Shown: positions 45,151 through 53,548, counted from the stretch's first letter. The stretch is 64,000 bases of DNA from Gracilimonas sp. (GCF_040218225.1 NZ_JAVJQO010000002.1:62001-126000); one strand, 5' to 3'. Made by a program: numbers and translations. Notes: generated from the letters alone by a model not told the origin.

Positions 45151-45890
45151 CCATCCCCCCTTTGCGCTCCGCGAGCAAGTTGTATGAAGACATTTTCTAT
45201 AGAATCAGCATTGAAATCTTGCTTTAGCTGCCGGGGTGAACCAATAGCATCCATACGGCCATCCACCATGATAGAAATACGATCGCAATATTCGGCTTCA
45301 TCCATATAATGGGTAGTCACGAAAACAGTAATACCCTGATCAGAAACTTCATAAATTTTCTCCCAGAACTGACGCCGGGTTACCGGATCTACGCCACCGG
45401 TTGGCTCATCCAGAAATACAATTTTCGGGTTATGAAGTATTGCAATGGAAAAAGCCAGTTTCTGCTTCCAGCCCAGAGGCAGGGAACGAACCAGTTTCTT
45501 ACGGACCTCCCCTAACCCCACCGATTCTATAACTTCATTCATTTTGGTATCCAGCTCTTTATCTGGAATCCCATAAATACCTCCATAAAACTGTATGTTT
45601 TCCTCAGATGTCAAATCATCATACAGCGAAAACTTCTGGCTCATATAGCCAATATTCTTTTTAATAGCCTCTGCCTGTGTATAAACATCATTCCCAGAGA
45701 CAGAAGCTTTACCTGAAGTCGGTGTCAGAAGCCCGGTGAGCATGCGCATGGCTGTGGTTTTGCCCGCTCCATTGGCTCCAAGAAATCCGAAAATCTCTCC
45801 CTGTTCTACTTCAAAAGTGATGTTATCCACGGCCGTGAAATCTCCAAATTTCCGGGTTAGCTTTTCGGTTTGAATGGCAAAATCAGACAT
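45147..45890 (-). CDS. ABC transporter ATP-binding protein (YbhF C-terminal half counterpart)
   Basis: A 247-residue single-domain ATPase. Walker A GANGAGKTT (about 37-45), a shifted signature SLPLGWKQKLAF, Walker B LDEPTGGVDP and a switch His in TTHYMDEAEYC. In E. coli YbhF both ABC domains are in one protein of about 578 residues; here they are two genes, 310 and 247 residues, which together match that length. The signature LPLGWKQ departs from LSGGQ more than the partner's, as seen in the second domain of YbhF-like proteins. It overlaps both neighbours by 4 and 8 bp. Confidence 0.92.
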   Translation of the reverse strand: MSDFAIQTEKLTRKFGDFTAVDNITFEVEQGEIFGFLGANGAGKTTAMRMLTGLLTPTSGKASVSGNDVYTQAEAIKKNIGYMSQKFSLYDDLTSEENIQFYGGIYGIPDKELDTKMNEVIESVGLGEVRKKLVRSLPLGWKQKLAFSIAILHNPKIVFLDEPTGGVDPVTRRQFWEKIYEVSDQGITVFVTTHYMDEAEYCDRISIMVDGRMDAIGSPRQLKQDFNADSIENVFIQLARGAQRGDG

Positions 45891-46815
45891 GAGCCCCCTC
45901 TGCTTTGGAAAGCATCAGTTGCATAAAGCTATCTTCAATGTCAGGTTTGATGGTTCTTATGTTCACATCCCTAAGTCCCTGATCGAATAAATAGGTTTTT
46001 AAAGCTACCAGGTTTGGCGAACCTCCCTTTTCTGTATAGTGAAGACTTTCTCCAAAAGGGTGCACTGAATGGGTTTTAGGATAAGCTTGCAGAGCTTTAA
46101 GTAGCTTGTACGTATTTTCAGCACGAATGCCCAACAGTGGCTTCTCAAAATCATCTACAATGGCCTCGGGTGTATCAATTTTCATGATCTCACCGTCCTG
46201 AATCAAAGCTACGCGTTCACAAAGATTTGCCTCGTCCATATATGGAGTTGACACAATGATGGTTATCCCTTCTTTTTTAAGCATCTTCAGCATTTCCCAG
46301 AATTCTTTACGGGAAACGGCATCAACTCCTGTAGTGGGTTCGTCGAGCAGTAATAGCCTGGGCTTATGAATGAGAGCACAACTGAGAGCCAGTTTTTGCT
46401 TCATCCCTCCTGATAAATCTCCGGCAAGCCGGGTTTTAAACTTCTCAAGCTGACTGTAAATTGGCTTCACCAGCTCGTAATTCTGTTCGATAGAGGTTCC
46501 AAAAACCGAAGCAAAAAAGTTCATGTTTTCTTCCACTGTCAAATCCTGATACAGTGAAAACCTTCCGGGCATATACCCAAGAAGCGGACGAATCTCTTTA
46601 TAATCTTCAACTACGTCTTTACCCAGCACCGTTGCGGAACCTTCATCAGGAACCAGCAATGTGTTCAGAATTCGAAATAAGGTTGTTTTTCCGGCACCGT
46701 CCGGACCAATCACCCCAAAAAGTTCTCCCTCATTAACCTGAAAAGAGATCTCTCTAAGGGCCTGAACCTTTCCAAATGCTTTGGAAACCGACGATATGTT
46801 AACCACGTTATTCAA
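45883..46815 (-). CDS. ABC transporter ATP-binding protein (YbhF N-terminal half counterpart)
   Basis: A 310-residue ATPase. Walker A GPDGAGKTT, signature DLSGGMKQKLAL, Walker B LDEPTTGVDA and a STPYMDEANLCER switch region are intact; 'STPYMDE' replaces the usual STHYMDE, so the switch His is a Pro here. A C-terminal extension of about 80 residues follows the ABC domain. The frame's first start is a TTG at 46815, overlapping the stop of the small upstream ORF as TTGA; a GTG three codons later is the alternative. It is the YbhF N-terminal domain counterpart. Confidence 0.9.
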   Translation of the reverse strand: MNNVVNISSVSKAFGKVQALREISFQVNEGELFGVIGPDGAGKTTLFRILNTLLVPDEGSATVLGKDVVEDYKEIRPLLGYMPGRFSLYQDLTVEENMNFFASVFGTSIEQNYELVKPIYSQLEKFKTRLAGDLSGGMKQKLALSCALIHKPRLLLLDEPTTGVDAVSRKEFWEMLKMLKKEGITIIVSTPYMDEANLCERVALIQDGEIMKIDTPEAIVDDFEKPLLGIRAENTYKLLKALQAYPKTHSVHPFGESLHYTEKGGSPNLVALKTYLFDQGLRDVNIRTIKPDIEDSFMQLMLSKAEGAHV

Positions 46816-46946
46816 TCCTGATATACTTTCTCAAATTCAGATATAACAGCCTGTACTTTTTCTTCAATAGTTTCATCCAGCTTCCTGATTCGGGCCATCA
46901 CTGGTGTCGATGCAGATTCTTTTCTATATGATTCGTGACAAAGCAT
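46812..46946 (-). CDS. Candidate 44-residue ORF between hlyD and ABC ATPase genes
   Basis: An ATG at 46946, 12 bp after the hlyD-like stop, opens a 44-codon frame ending TGA at 46812-46814. It fills almost the whole gap between the membrane-fusion and ATPase genes. The product is MLCHESYRKES... ending KVQAVISEFEKVYQD, a charged helix with one Cys. Its stop overlaps the TTG start of the ATPase (TTGA), as in coupled operon genes. There is no strong Shine-Dalgarno. It may be a real small protein or a leader that couples translation. Confidence 0.4.
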   Translation of the reverse strand: MLCHESYRKESASTPVMARIRKLDETIEEKVQAVISEFEKVYQD

Positions 46947-46958
46947 GTTTTTCTAAGT

Positions 46959-47855
46959 TTAAAAGTTTACTTCCCCGGGCATGCCAATTTTTAGCTTGCC
47001 ATTCGGGTTTTGTACCGAAATTTCAACCGCATATACCTGCGTAACCCGTTCTTCTTTGGTTTGAATCATTCTGGGAGTGAACTCAGCTTCAGAGGCGATC
47101 CACCGTACCACTCCGCTAAGCAATTCATTCTCTTCTATATTTTTGTCAATTAAAACGTCAACCTCGTTGCCCAAGATCACTTCCTGAAGCTGGGCTCCTG
47201 ATACATAAACTCTCAATATCATTTCTTCCAGATTGGCGATCTCATACAGAGGCTTGCCCGTTGAAACCAGTTCGCCAGGTTGTGCATAACTTGAAAGCAC
47301 CGTACCTGAAATCGGATTGATAATCTCTGTCTTTTCGATCTGATCCTGAATCTGGGCGATTCTGGTCTTCAGCGTTTCCAGCTCTGCATATACCGATTGC
47401 TTTTGAACATTCACCGAAGTAATCTGTTTCTGTAGCACATTTACCTGTCCCTCTGCCTGATCAATCTGCTGCTGAGTTGCTGCATTATTTTGCTTCAGGT
47501 TTGTGAAACGATCCAAGTCTTTTTTAGCCGTTTGAAGCTGCTCTTCGTAAACCGCAGCCTGGGCATCCAGCTTTGAAATATTGGTTCTGACTGCCCGAAC
47601 AGAAGCATGAAGCTCTTTCTTTCGAAGCGATAATTGAGTTGAATCAACCTGCCCTGCTTTTTGTCCATTCTCCAATTTCATCCCTTCTTTTACCGTAAAG
47701 CTTTTAAGTACTCCTGAAGATTCAGAGGAGATGGTTATTTCATCGGCTTCAAACTGCCCGTAAGCATCCGATTTTGGGTCAGAACTGCATCCTACTAACA
47801 GAACAATGAGTGCTGCCAATGGTGCTATCGATATCTTTGTTTTTCTGTTTCTCAT
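46959..47855 (-). CDS. HlyD-type membrane fusion lipoprotein (YbhG-like)
   Basis: A 298-residue periplasmic adaptor. The signal ends in the lipobox LLVGC (C23), which anchors it to the inner membrane by lipid. A biotinyl-lipoyl-like half-motif 'SGVLKSFTVKEGMKLENGQKAGQVDS' starts the fold, a coiled coil (about 80-165, 'ELHASVRAVRTNISKLDAQAAVYEEQLQ...') follows, then the second half 'IINPISGTVLSSYAQPGELVSTGKPLYEIANLEEM' and a beta-barrel. It links the ABC permease to TolC. It corresponds to YbhG. Confidence 0.92.
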   Translation of the reverse strand: MRNRKTKISIAPLAALIVLLVGCSSDPKSDAYGQFEADEITISSESSGVLKSFTVKEGMKLENGQKAGQVDSTQLSLRKKELHASVRAVRTNISKLDAQAAVYEEQLQTAKKDLDRFTNLKQNNAATQQQIDQAEGQVNVLQKQITSVNVQKQSVYAELETLKTRIAQIQDQIEKTEIINPISGTVLSSYAQPGELVSTGKPLYEIANLEEMILRVYVSGAQLQEVILGNEVDVLIDKNIEENELLSGVVRWIASEAEFTPRMIQTKEERVTQVYAVEISVQNPNGKLKIGMPGEVNF

Positions 47856-47879
47856 GATTTTTCCTGTGATTGAAATTCT

Positions 47880-49148
47880 CTATTCAATATCCAAACCCAT
47901 AGCCGTGCGATATTCTGTCAAGGCCTGAATTAATTTAACCTGGTTGGTAAAAAGGGAAAGCCGGGCTCGGTTGGCATTGGTAAGCTCAGTGATATATTCG
48001 GTAGCCGTAATAACTCCATTCTCTAGCTGATTGACACTTTCACCCACCACTTCTTCTCTTATTGTTATGATCTCTTTATCCCTGCTGATGTTCTCTTCTA
48101 AAACCCTGATCCGCTCACTTATTTTACTCAACTGAGTGGTCAACTGAAGGTTAAATGATTCTTCCTGGTGCTTTATCGTTTTTTGCCTGATGTTCAATGC
48201 TTTCACTTCCTCATCCGAATTCAGGAAATCCATAAAATTCCATCTCAGCCTGAGGCCTACGATATAATATTCGTGAAAATCATCATTCAGGAAATTAAGC
48301 CCCGGCCTGCCGTAAGCAGCCGTTCCAAAAGCTGATATACCCGGTCTTTTCATGGATTTAGCCAGTTTCTTTTGCTGCTCAATGGTTTTTCGTGAGCTTT
48401 CGAATAGCGCCAGTTCTGGTCGGGCGGGCTCAGCCATTTCAACTTCTGTAGCCAAATCCGGTAACATCAGCTTAGTGGAAACCGGGATTTCCTCCCCAAT
48501 TATGGCACTTAGTACAGGATAGCCGGCTTTCATATTCGACATCACGCTCGCGGAGTCCTGACGAGCTTTGATCAGTTCAGCCTCCAATATCAGCTGTTGG
48601 CTTCGCAACAAAAGCCCGTTTTCCACTTTAGAACGTACGCTTTTGAGCCTTTCCTTCAGATCAGTAATTAACAATTCACTAGCTTGTTTCTGCTTTTGAG
48701 AGAGCAGAATCCCGAAATAAACCTGATCAATTTGATTCCGTATTTGATGAAGCTCTGCTTTGGTCGTTAGTACTTCCTGCAGCCCTTTTTCCTTCTCCAG
48801 ATTCTTCCGAATTCCTATAGCTCCGCCATTATAAATATTCTGGCTAACCTGTAAGGAAGCTTCATACTGATCTTTACTTATAGCTGGCGCACCGCCTCCG
48901 CTTGGAAGTCCAAATTCCGTCACCTCCGACTGATAACTTGCTTTCCCGTTTAACGACACCTGCGGGTAATAGCCTGTATTCAAAATCCGGATATTCAGAA
49001 CTGTAATCTCCTGCTGCAATGCCATATTCTTTGCTATTGGGTAGTTGTTCTCAGCCTGCTCATAGCAGTAATTCAGGGAGATAGAATCGGCTGGTGAACC
49101 CGGCTGTAAAAAAGTGAATATCAACAAAGAGGCGAGCAGAGTATTCAT
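47880..49148 (-). CDS. TolC-family outer membrane efflux protein
   Basis: A 422-residue outer-membrane channel subunit. Residues 1-20 form a signal peptide, then 'DSISLNYCYEQAENNYPIAKNMALQQE', two coiled-coil repeats (each about 150 residues) and a final 'LTNANRARLSLFTNQVKLIQALTEYRTAMGLDI' helix typical of OEP repeats. The trimer would form the exit duct for the ABC exporter. E. coli ybhGFSR lacks an adjacent tolC, so carriage of its own is a local difference. It overlaps the TetR stop by 4 bp (ATGA). Confidence 0.92.
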   Translation of the reverse strand: MNTLLASLLIFTFLQPGSPADSISLNYCYEQAENNYPIAKNMALQQEITVLNIRILNTGYYPQVSLNGKASYQSEVTEFGLPSGGGAPAISKDQYEASLQVSQNIYNGGAIGIRKNLEKEKGLQEVLTTKAELHQIRNQIDQVYFGILLSQKQKQASELLITDLKERLKSVRSKVENGLLLRSQQLILEAELIKARQDSASVMSNMKAGYPVLSAIIGEEIPVSTKLMLPDLATEVEMAEPARPELALFESSRKTIEQQKKLAKSMKRPGISAFGTAAYGRPGLNFLNDDFHEYYIVGLRLRWNFMDFLNSDEEVKALNIRQKTIKHQEESFNLQLTTQLSKISERIRVLEENISRDKEIITIREEVVGESVNQLENGVITATEYITELTNANRARLSLFTNQVKLIQALTEYRTAMGLDIE

Positions 49149-49762
49149 GGCTTTTTATAGTTTATAGCGTTCAAAATAAAATCGGTGAGGAACCATTTTC
49201 GGTCTTTCAGGAACTTTAGGTACTCTTGCTCCTCAAGCCCAAAAACGGTTTTTACCATCATCTGGGCAATGAATGGGAAAAGAATCAGACCAACCATACT
49301 GATAAGAAGCTGCCTTGGTTCTACTGGGTCCATATTTCCTTCTTCAACCTCTTTCCTGATTTGGTCAGCAAAGCTTTTAGGCGGATGGATATTTTTTTCC
49401 TTCATGAACCGCCGAAATTCTTCGGGATGATTATTCATCTCCTGTATAATAAACTGCACAACGGTTGGGTTGTCTTGCAGAAAATTATAATAGGCATCGA
49501 TTAGTCGGGGTACTTTCTTGTCAAGAGTCAGCTCAGAACCCAGGACCTCGAAAATAGTTGGGAAAAACCGGGCAAGCTGTTTCTGGAACACTGCCCTGAA
49601 AAGTTTTTCTTTGCTTCGGTAGTAATAATGAAGCATCGACTTGTTGATATTAGCTTCATCCGCTATTTGTTGCATGCGTGCACCGGCGTAGCCATCCTTT
49701 TGGAATACCCGGGACGCTGCTTCAAAAATTTGTTCTTCGGTTGCTTTCTCTTTATCAGTCAT
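49145..49762 (-). CDS. TetR/AcrR family repressor of the export operon
   Basis: A 205-residue TetR-type regulator. Residues about 8-54 are the helix-turn-helix: 'EQIFEAASRVFQKDGYAGARMQQIADEANINKSMLHYYYRSKEKLF', with 'KSMLHYYYRSKEKLF' as recognition helix and the following basic stretch. The C-terminal domain (60-205) has the helical, ligand-binding form of AcrR-like proteins. It is the first gene of the operon TetR-tolC-hlyD-ABC-ABC-permease-permease, as CecR (YbiH) is for ybhGFSR. A palindrome 52-82 bp upstream is the likely operator. Confidence 0.92.
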   Translation of the reverse strand: MTDKEKATEEQIFEAASRVFQKDGYAGARMQQIADEANINKSMLHYYYRSKEKLFRAVFQKQLARFFPTIFEVLGSELTLDKKVPRLIDAYYNFLQDNPTVVQFIIQEMNNHPEEFRRFMKEKNIHPPKSFADQIRKEVEEGNMDPVEPRQLLISMVGLILFPFIAQMMVKTVFGLEEQEYLKFLKDRKWFLTDFILNAINYKKP

Positions 49763-49813
49763 AATGATCTTTTGATTAATTCTGCATCAAATTTAGAAAG
49801 GTAAACTCACATT

Positions 49814-49844
49814 TTCAACCATCTGGTTGAACTTTATGGTTAAT
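49814..49844 (-). promoter_or_regulatory. Likely TetR operator upstream of the export operon
   Basis: TTCAACCA-TC-TGGTTGAA (49814-49831) is a perfect 8+8 bp inverted repeat with a 2-bp spacer. A third half-site TGGTTAAT lies 13 bp after the second (49837-49844). It sits 52-82 bp upstream of the TetR ATG (49762). The form, an extended palindrome next to a tetR gene, is that of an autoregulated TetR operator. Binding is inference. Confidence 0.6.
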
Positions 49845-49932
49845 AATTTTCATGACAAACCAAACGCATTAAAATCAGTTAGATAAAATTTGGTTTTATA
49901 AGGTCATTCAGATCAGAAAGAGTAATTCTAAT

Positions 49933-50898
49933 CTATTTTTTGTGTGAAAGCAGTGCGTCAATCACTTTCATATTGGCAACGGCATCTTCGATAGGCGTGG
50001 GGACGTCAGTATTATTCAAAATGGCTTGAGTAAATGCGTCTGCCTGCAGAGTATAATGATTAGCCTGAGTTGTTTTTTCTTTGACCATCTTACCATCTTT
50101 TTTAAGTCTTAGATCAGCAGGATTTTCGAGAGGATTAAACGGTATATCCATCTCAATTATTCCTTCCGTGCCATAAACAGTAAGTTTTTGGTTTGGACTG
50201 GCCAATGTTGAACAGGTAAAAGTGGCTGTACCTTCCGGAAACCGAAGAATTCCTGAAGCTAAAACATCGGTCCCGAAGTCCGGATGAATTTCTACTTCTC
50301 CTTTAACTTCAATCGGTTCATCCTCAAACAAATACCGGGAAGCAGAGATGCAATAACATCCGATATCCATTAATCCCCCTCCTCCAATACCAGCTTTATT
50401 GCGAATGTTCTCCGGGTCATCATTGTAGTAAGTAAACACAGAATGGATGGTTTTAATATCCCCGACTTCCCCATCACTGATCCATTTTTTCACGACTTCC
50501 CACTGGGGATGAAAGCGGTACATAAAGGCTTCCATCACTTTCAGGTTGGGGAATGCTTTTATTTTAGACAGTAATGCCTCTGCTTCATTCAGGTTCATAG
50601 CGATCGGTTTTTCGCAGAGCACATGCTTACCGGCTTCTAAAGCCTTCATGGTCAGCGGCACATGTAAATGATTGGGCAGCGGGTTATAAATGGCATCAAT
50701 TTCATCATCAGCCAGCAGGTCTTCATAAGACCCATAGGACTTTTGAATGCCAAGCTGAGTAGCAATCTCCCCGGCACGCTTGGGATTTCTCGAAGATATA
50801 GCTGTTACTTTCGACCTTTTACTTTTTTGCATTGCAGGGATTACATGCTTAACCCCGATATTTGCTGTGCTTAAAATTCCCCATCTCACATAATCCAT
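49933..50898 (-). CDS. Gfo/Idh/MocA family oxidoreductase
   Basis: A 321-residue NAD(P)-dependent oxidoreductase. The N-terminal Rossmann fold starts GILSTANIGVKHVIPAM; the nucleotide loop is followed by NPLPNHLHVPL and the conserved catalytic EKP (K97 in CEKPIAMN). The C-terminal alpha/beta domain starts near residue 125 and contains GGGLMDIGCYCIS. Such proteins act on sugars or sugar-related substrates; the particular substrate cannot be predicted. It is divergent from azurin (152 bp between them) and alone. Confidence 0.92.
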   Translation of the reverse strand: MDYVRWGILSTANIGVKHVIPAMQKSKRSKVTAISSRNPKRAGEIATQLGIQKSYGSYEDLLADDEIDAIYNPLPNHLHVPLTMKALEAGKHVLCEKPIAMNLNEAEALLSKIKAFPNLKVMEAFMYRFHPQWEVVKKWISDGEVGDIKTIHSVFTYYNDDPENIRNKAGIGGGGLMDIGCYCISASRYLFEDEPIEVKGEVEIHPDFGTDVLASGILRFPEGTATFTCSTLASPNQKLTVYGTEGIIEMDIPFNPLENPADLRLKKDGKMVKEKTTQANHYTLQADAFTQAILNNTDVPTPIEDAVANMKVIDALLSHKK

Positions 50899-50950
50899 AG
50901 AACCATTCTTAAATTATTATTTTGACTAGAGTAAAACTTTTATTTTTAAC

Positions 50951-50968
50951 TTCACAAAATATTCACAT
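50951..50968 (+). promoter_or_regulatory. 11-bp-spaced direct repeat upstream of azurin
   Basis: TTCACAA (50951) and TTCACAT (50962) are 11 bp apart, the same spacing and similar sequence as the pairs upstream of the yceI-porin operon. It lies 83-100 bp from the azurin start, in the same orientation relative to the gene. A shared response regulator is inference. Confidence 0.35.
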
Positions 50969-51006
50969 TACACCGATAGTTTTTGATCAACAAAAATTAA
51001 ACAGGT

Positions 51007-51028
51007 CGGTAACCAAACTTTGGTACCG
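51007..51028 (+). promoter_or_regulatory. Palindrome in the azurin leader
   Basis: CGGTAACCAAA and TTTGGTACCG form an inverted repeat with a one-base bulge and one-base centre, 23 bp before the azurin ATG. It is not followed by a T-run and is too close to the start to be a terminator, so an operator or mRNA hairpin that controls translation is more likely. Confidence 0.4.
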
Positions 51029-51050
51029 CAAATAAAAAAAGCGAATCATT

Positions 51051-51491
51051 ATGAGAACTCTATTTTCTTTATTGGCCATCTTTGCCCTTGCATTTACAAA
51101 CTTGGCTCAAGCTCAGGATAAAGTTGAAATTACTATTGAAGGCAATGACAGGATGCAATTCAATCTAAGCGAAATCAAAGTTGAAGCAGGTCAAACTGTT
51201 GTACTAACCCTGAAGCATGTTGGTAAACTTCCAAAAGCTGCCATGGGACATAACTGGGTGCTTCTTACTCAGGGAACAGACATCCAAAAGTTTGGTGCAG
51301 CTGCATCGAAAGCAGCCGGTAACGAATATATCCCTGAAGGTACAGAAGATGTAATTGTGCATACAGATTTGATTGGAGGCGGACAAGAAACCACCATCGA
51401 ATTTACAGCGCCTGAAGCCGGAACTTACGACTATATTTGTAGCTTCCCTGGCCACTACGCGCTAATGAAAGGTAAACTAATTGTAGAATAA
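51051..51491 (+). CDS. Azurin (periplasmic type-1 blue copper protein)
   Basis: A 146-residue cupredoxin. Residues 1-22 are a signal peptide ending AQAQ. The copper ligands are H67 (in MGHNW), C130, H135 and M139 (in YICSFPGHYALMKGKL), as in classical azurins. Azurin carries single electrons in the periplasm between cytochromes or oxidases. No redox partner gene lies next to it. It has a terminator and an unusual palindrome in its leader. The expected residue before the first His is Gly, and the Ca-binding-like GNEYIPEGTEDVIVHT block is present. Confidence 0.95.
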   Translation: MRTLFSLLAIFALAFTNLAQAQDKVEITIEGNDRMQFNLSEIKVEAGQTVVLTLKHVGKLPKAAMGHNWVLLTQGTDIQKFGAAASKAAGNEYIPEGTEDVIVHTDLIGGGQETTIEFTAPEAGTYDYICSFPGHYALMKGKLIVE

Positions 51492-51536
51492 GTAGTTAAT
51501 TAGCATTTCTAAAAACTACTCGTATTATACCCTGAG

Positions 51537-51569
51537 CCCCGGATTTCTGATCGTTATCCGGGGTTTTTT
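51537..51569 (+). terminator. Rho-independent terminator after azurin
   Basis: CCCCGGAT (51537-51544) and ATCCGGGG (51556-51563) form a perfect 8-bp stem with an 11-base loop. Six T follow. Confidence 0.92.
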
Positions 51570-51576
51570 ATATCTG

Positions 51577-52224
51577 TTAATTCAGATTTGATATAGCTTC
51601 TTTTATGGGTGTGCTCCCCTGCAATAATTCCAGACTTTTCTTATAGCTTTGTTTCGCATCCAAAAGCTCCACTATCACTGTTGCTACATCATCACGGGTT
51701 ATAGTTTTGTTGTCTATTGATTCAATCCGTTCTTTTAGCTCTACTTTTCCGATTCCCTCTTCATTGGTTAACCGACCCGGCATAAGCACCGTATAGTCTA
51801 AATCCGAATTTCTAAGTCGTTCATCAGCTTTTGCTTTGGCATCATAATAATGCTCCATCGGTTCCGACCAGGTTTCCGAATCTCTGTTAGCCTTCAGAGC
51901 ACTTACCATAATGAATCGCTTACGACCTGCTTTTTCTGCCTCATCGATAGCTTTTATAGCGCCATCCCGGTCAATTACTTTTGTCTGAGATTTGGGAGTA
52001 TGCCCACCTGAACCCGCCGAGAACACCACTGCATCAATGTCTTCAAAAGCATGAGTGAAATCGTCTTCCAGATCCCCCAAAACAGTATCAATTCCATTTT
52101 CTTTGAATTGATCTACCTGTTCTTCTTTTCGAACCATGGCAACAGGACCATGGTTTGACTCTTTCAACTGATGGACTAATCTTTTTCCAATTTGCCCATT
52201 AGCTCCAATTACTAAAACGTTCAT
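51577..52224 (-). CDS. NAD(P)H-binding atypical short-chain dehydrogenase (YwnB/HSCARG-like)
   Basis: A 215-residue Rossmann-fold protein. The ATG at 52224 is chosen because an AGAGGAT Shine-Dalgarno precedes it; the frame runs nine Lys/Arg-rich codons further. GANGQIG (7-13) is the dinucleotide-binding loop, and VFSAGSGGHT, RFIMVSAL and LDYTVLMPGRLTNEEGIGKV follow the usual order of the NAD(P)H-binding (NmrA/YwnB) family. The catalytic Tyr-x-x-x-Lys of classical SDRs is not clear. Roles include stress response or cofactor sensing. It is divergent from pfkA. Confidence 0.86.
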   Translation of the reverse strand: MNVLVIGANGQIGKRLVHQLKESNHGPVAMVRKEEQVDQFKENGIDTVLGDLEDDFTHAFEDIDAVVFSAGSGGHTPKSQTKVIDRDGAIKAIDEAEKAGRKRFIMVSALKANRDSETWSEPMEHYYDAKAKADERLRNSDLDYTVLMPGRLTNEEGIGKVELKERIESIDNKTITRDDVATVIVELLDAKQSYKKSLELLQGSTPIKEAISNLN

Positions 52225-52393
52225 TATCCTCTTTCTTTTTTTTGATTTCAATTAGATAAATGTACACACCTCACATATCGTTTCAGTGACCACAAACTAG
52301 TTCTGAAATTCTTATTCGGCACGTCTGCGTCCCATTATTAATTCATTTAAAATCACTTATTTTAATCATCAAATTTCATCGACAAAACCAACT

Positions 52394-53488
52394 ATGAAGA
52401 AAGTACTTATCACAACCGGCGGCGGTGATTGCCCCGGCCTTAATGCAGTAATTCGTGCCATCGTAAAACGTGCAGCAAAAACTAGCGATTGGGAAGTGTA
52501 TGGCAGCATCGAGGCCTTCAACGGGGCTCTGCGCACCCCAAAAGAAATTATTCGGTTGACTGATCAGGAAGTGGCTGGCATACATGCTAAAGGTGGTACC
52601 ATTTTAAAAACCACAAACAAGGGAGGCCCCTTCAACTGGCCTGTTAAACACAAAGATGGTTCCTGGACTACCGAAGACCGTTCCGATGAAATGATTGATT
52701 ATCTGAAAAATGAAGGTTTTGAAGCCGTAATAAATATCGGCGGAGACGGTTCTCAAAAAATCAGTCACCAGTTGCAAAAAAAAGGCCTCAATGTAATTGG
52801 TGTGCCTAAAACCATTGATAATGACCTCTCTTCTACCGACTACACTTTCGGTTTTCAAACAGCAGTTGATATAGCTACCGATGCTGTGGATAAATTGGTA
52901 ACTACAGCCTCAAGCCACCACCGTTTGATGATTCTGGAAGTAATGGGTCGTGGTGCGGGTTGGATTGCCCTTCACTCTGCCATCGCGGGAGGAGCTGAAG
53001 TTTGCCTGATCCCTGAAATCCCCTACGATATCAACAAAGTGCTGGAAAAAATTAACAGTCGCTATAAAGACGGGCGTGGATTTGCGATTGTTGTGATTGC
53101 GGAAGGAGCCAAACCAAAAGAAGGATCAGTCTTTTCAAGAGAAAGCAAAGAAGTGGGTTATCAGAATAAACGTTTGGGAGGTGTAGCCTACCAGTTATCC
53201 GATCAGCTGAAATCTGCCGGATTTGAACACGATATTCGGGAAATGGTGTTAGGGCATTTGCAACGAGGAGGAAAACCCGAAGCCTTCGACCGCATTCTTG
53301 CCACCCAGTTTGGAGTGAAAGCAATGGAATTAGCCATTGAAGGAAATTTTGGGCATATGGTTTCCTTCATCGACCAGGAAATTGTAGCTGTACCTCTCGC
53401 AGAGGCCACAAAAGGAAACAACCTCGTTGACCCGGACAGCTTTTTAGTTCAAACGGCTAAAGGTGTTGGGATTAGTTTTGGGGATTGA
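52394..53488 (+). CDS. pfkA: 6-phosphofructokinase
   Basis: A 364-residue PfkA-family enzyme that phosphorylates fructose 6-phosphate to the 1,6-bisphosphate. GGDGS (116-120) and PKTIDND with catalytic D142 are intact. The two positions that predict phosphoryl donor (E. coli G104 and G124) read G119 and K139. D-K is typical of pyrophosphate enzymes and G-G of classic ATP enzymes; G-K is the combination of ATP-dependent group III/mixed-substrate enzymes such as the Streptomyces ones. I therefore prefer ATP, without certainty. Start is the ATG at 52394; no Shine-Dalgarno is obvious. Confidence 0.95.
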   Translation: MKKVLITTGGGDCPGLNAVIRAIVKRAAKTSDWEVYGSIEAFNGALRTPKEIIRLTDQEVAGIHAKGGTILKTTNKGGPFNWPVKHKDGSWTTEDRSDEMIDYLKNEGFEAVINIGGDGSQKISHQLQKKGLNVIGVPKTIDNDLSSTDYTFGFQTAVDIATDAVDKLVTTASSHHRLMILEVMGRGAGWIALHSAIAGGAEVCLIPEIPYDINKVLEKINSRYKDGRGFAIVVIAEGAKPKEGSVFSRESKEVGYQNKRLGGVAYQLSDQLKSAGFEHDIREMVLGHLQRGGKPEAFDRILATQFGVKAMELAIEGNFGHMVSFIDQEIVAVPLAEATKGNNLVDPDSFLVQTAKGVGISFGD

Positions 53489-53548
53489 GTATATCCCATT
53501 AATAAAGACGAGCTTCTAAGGCGGTTAATTTTACAAATCATGACTTTT

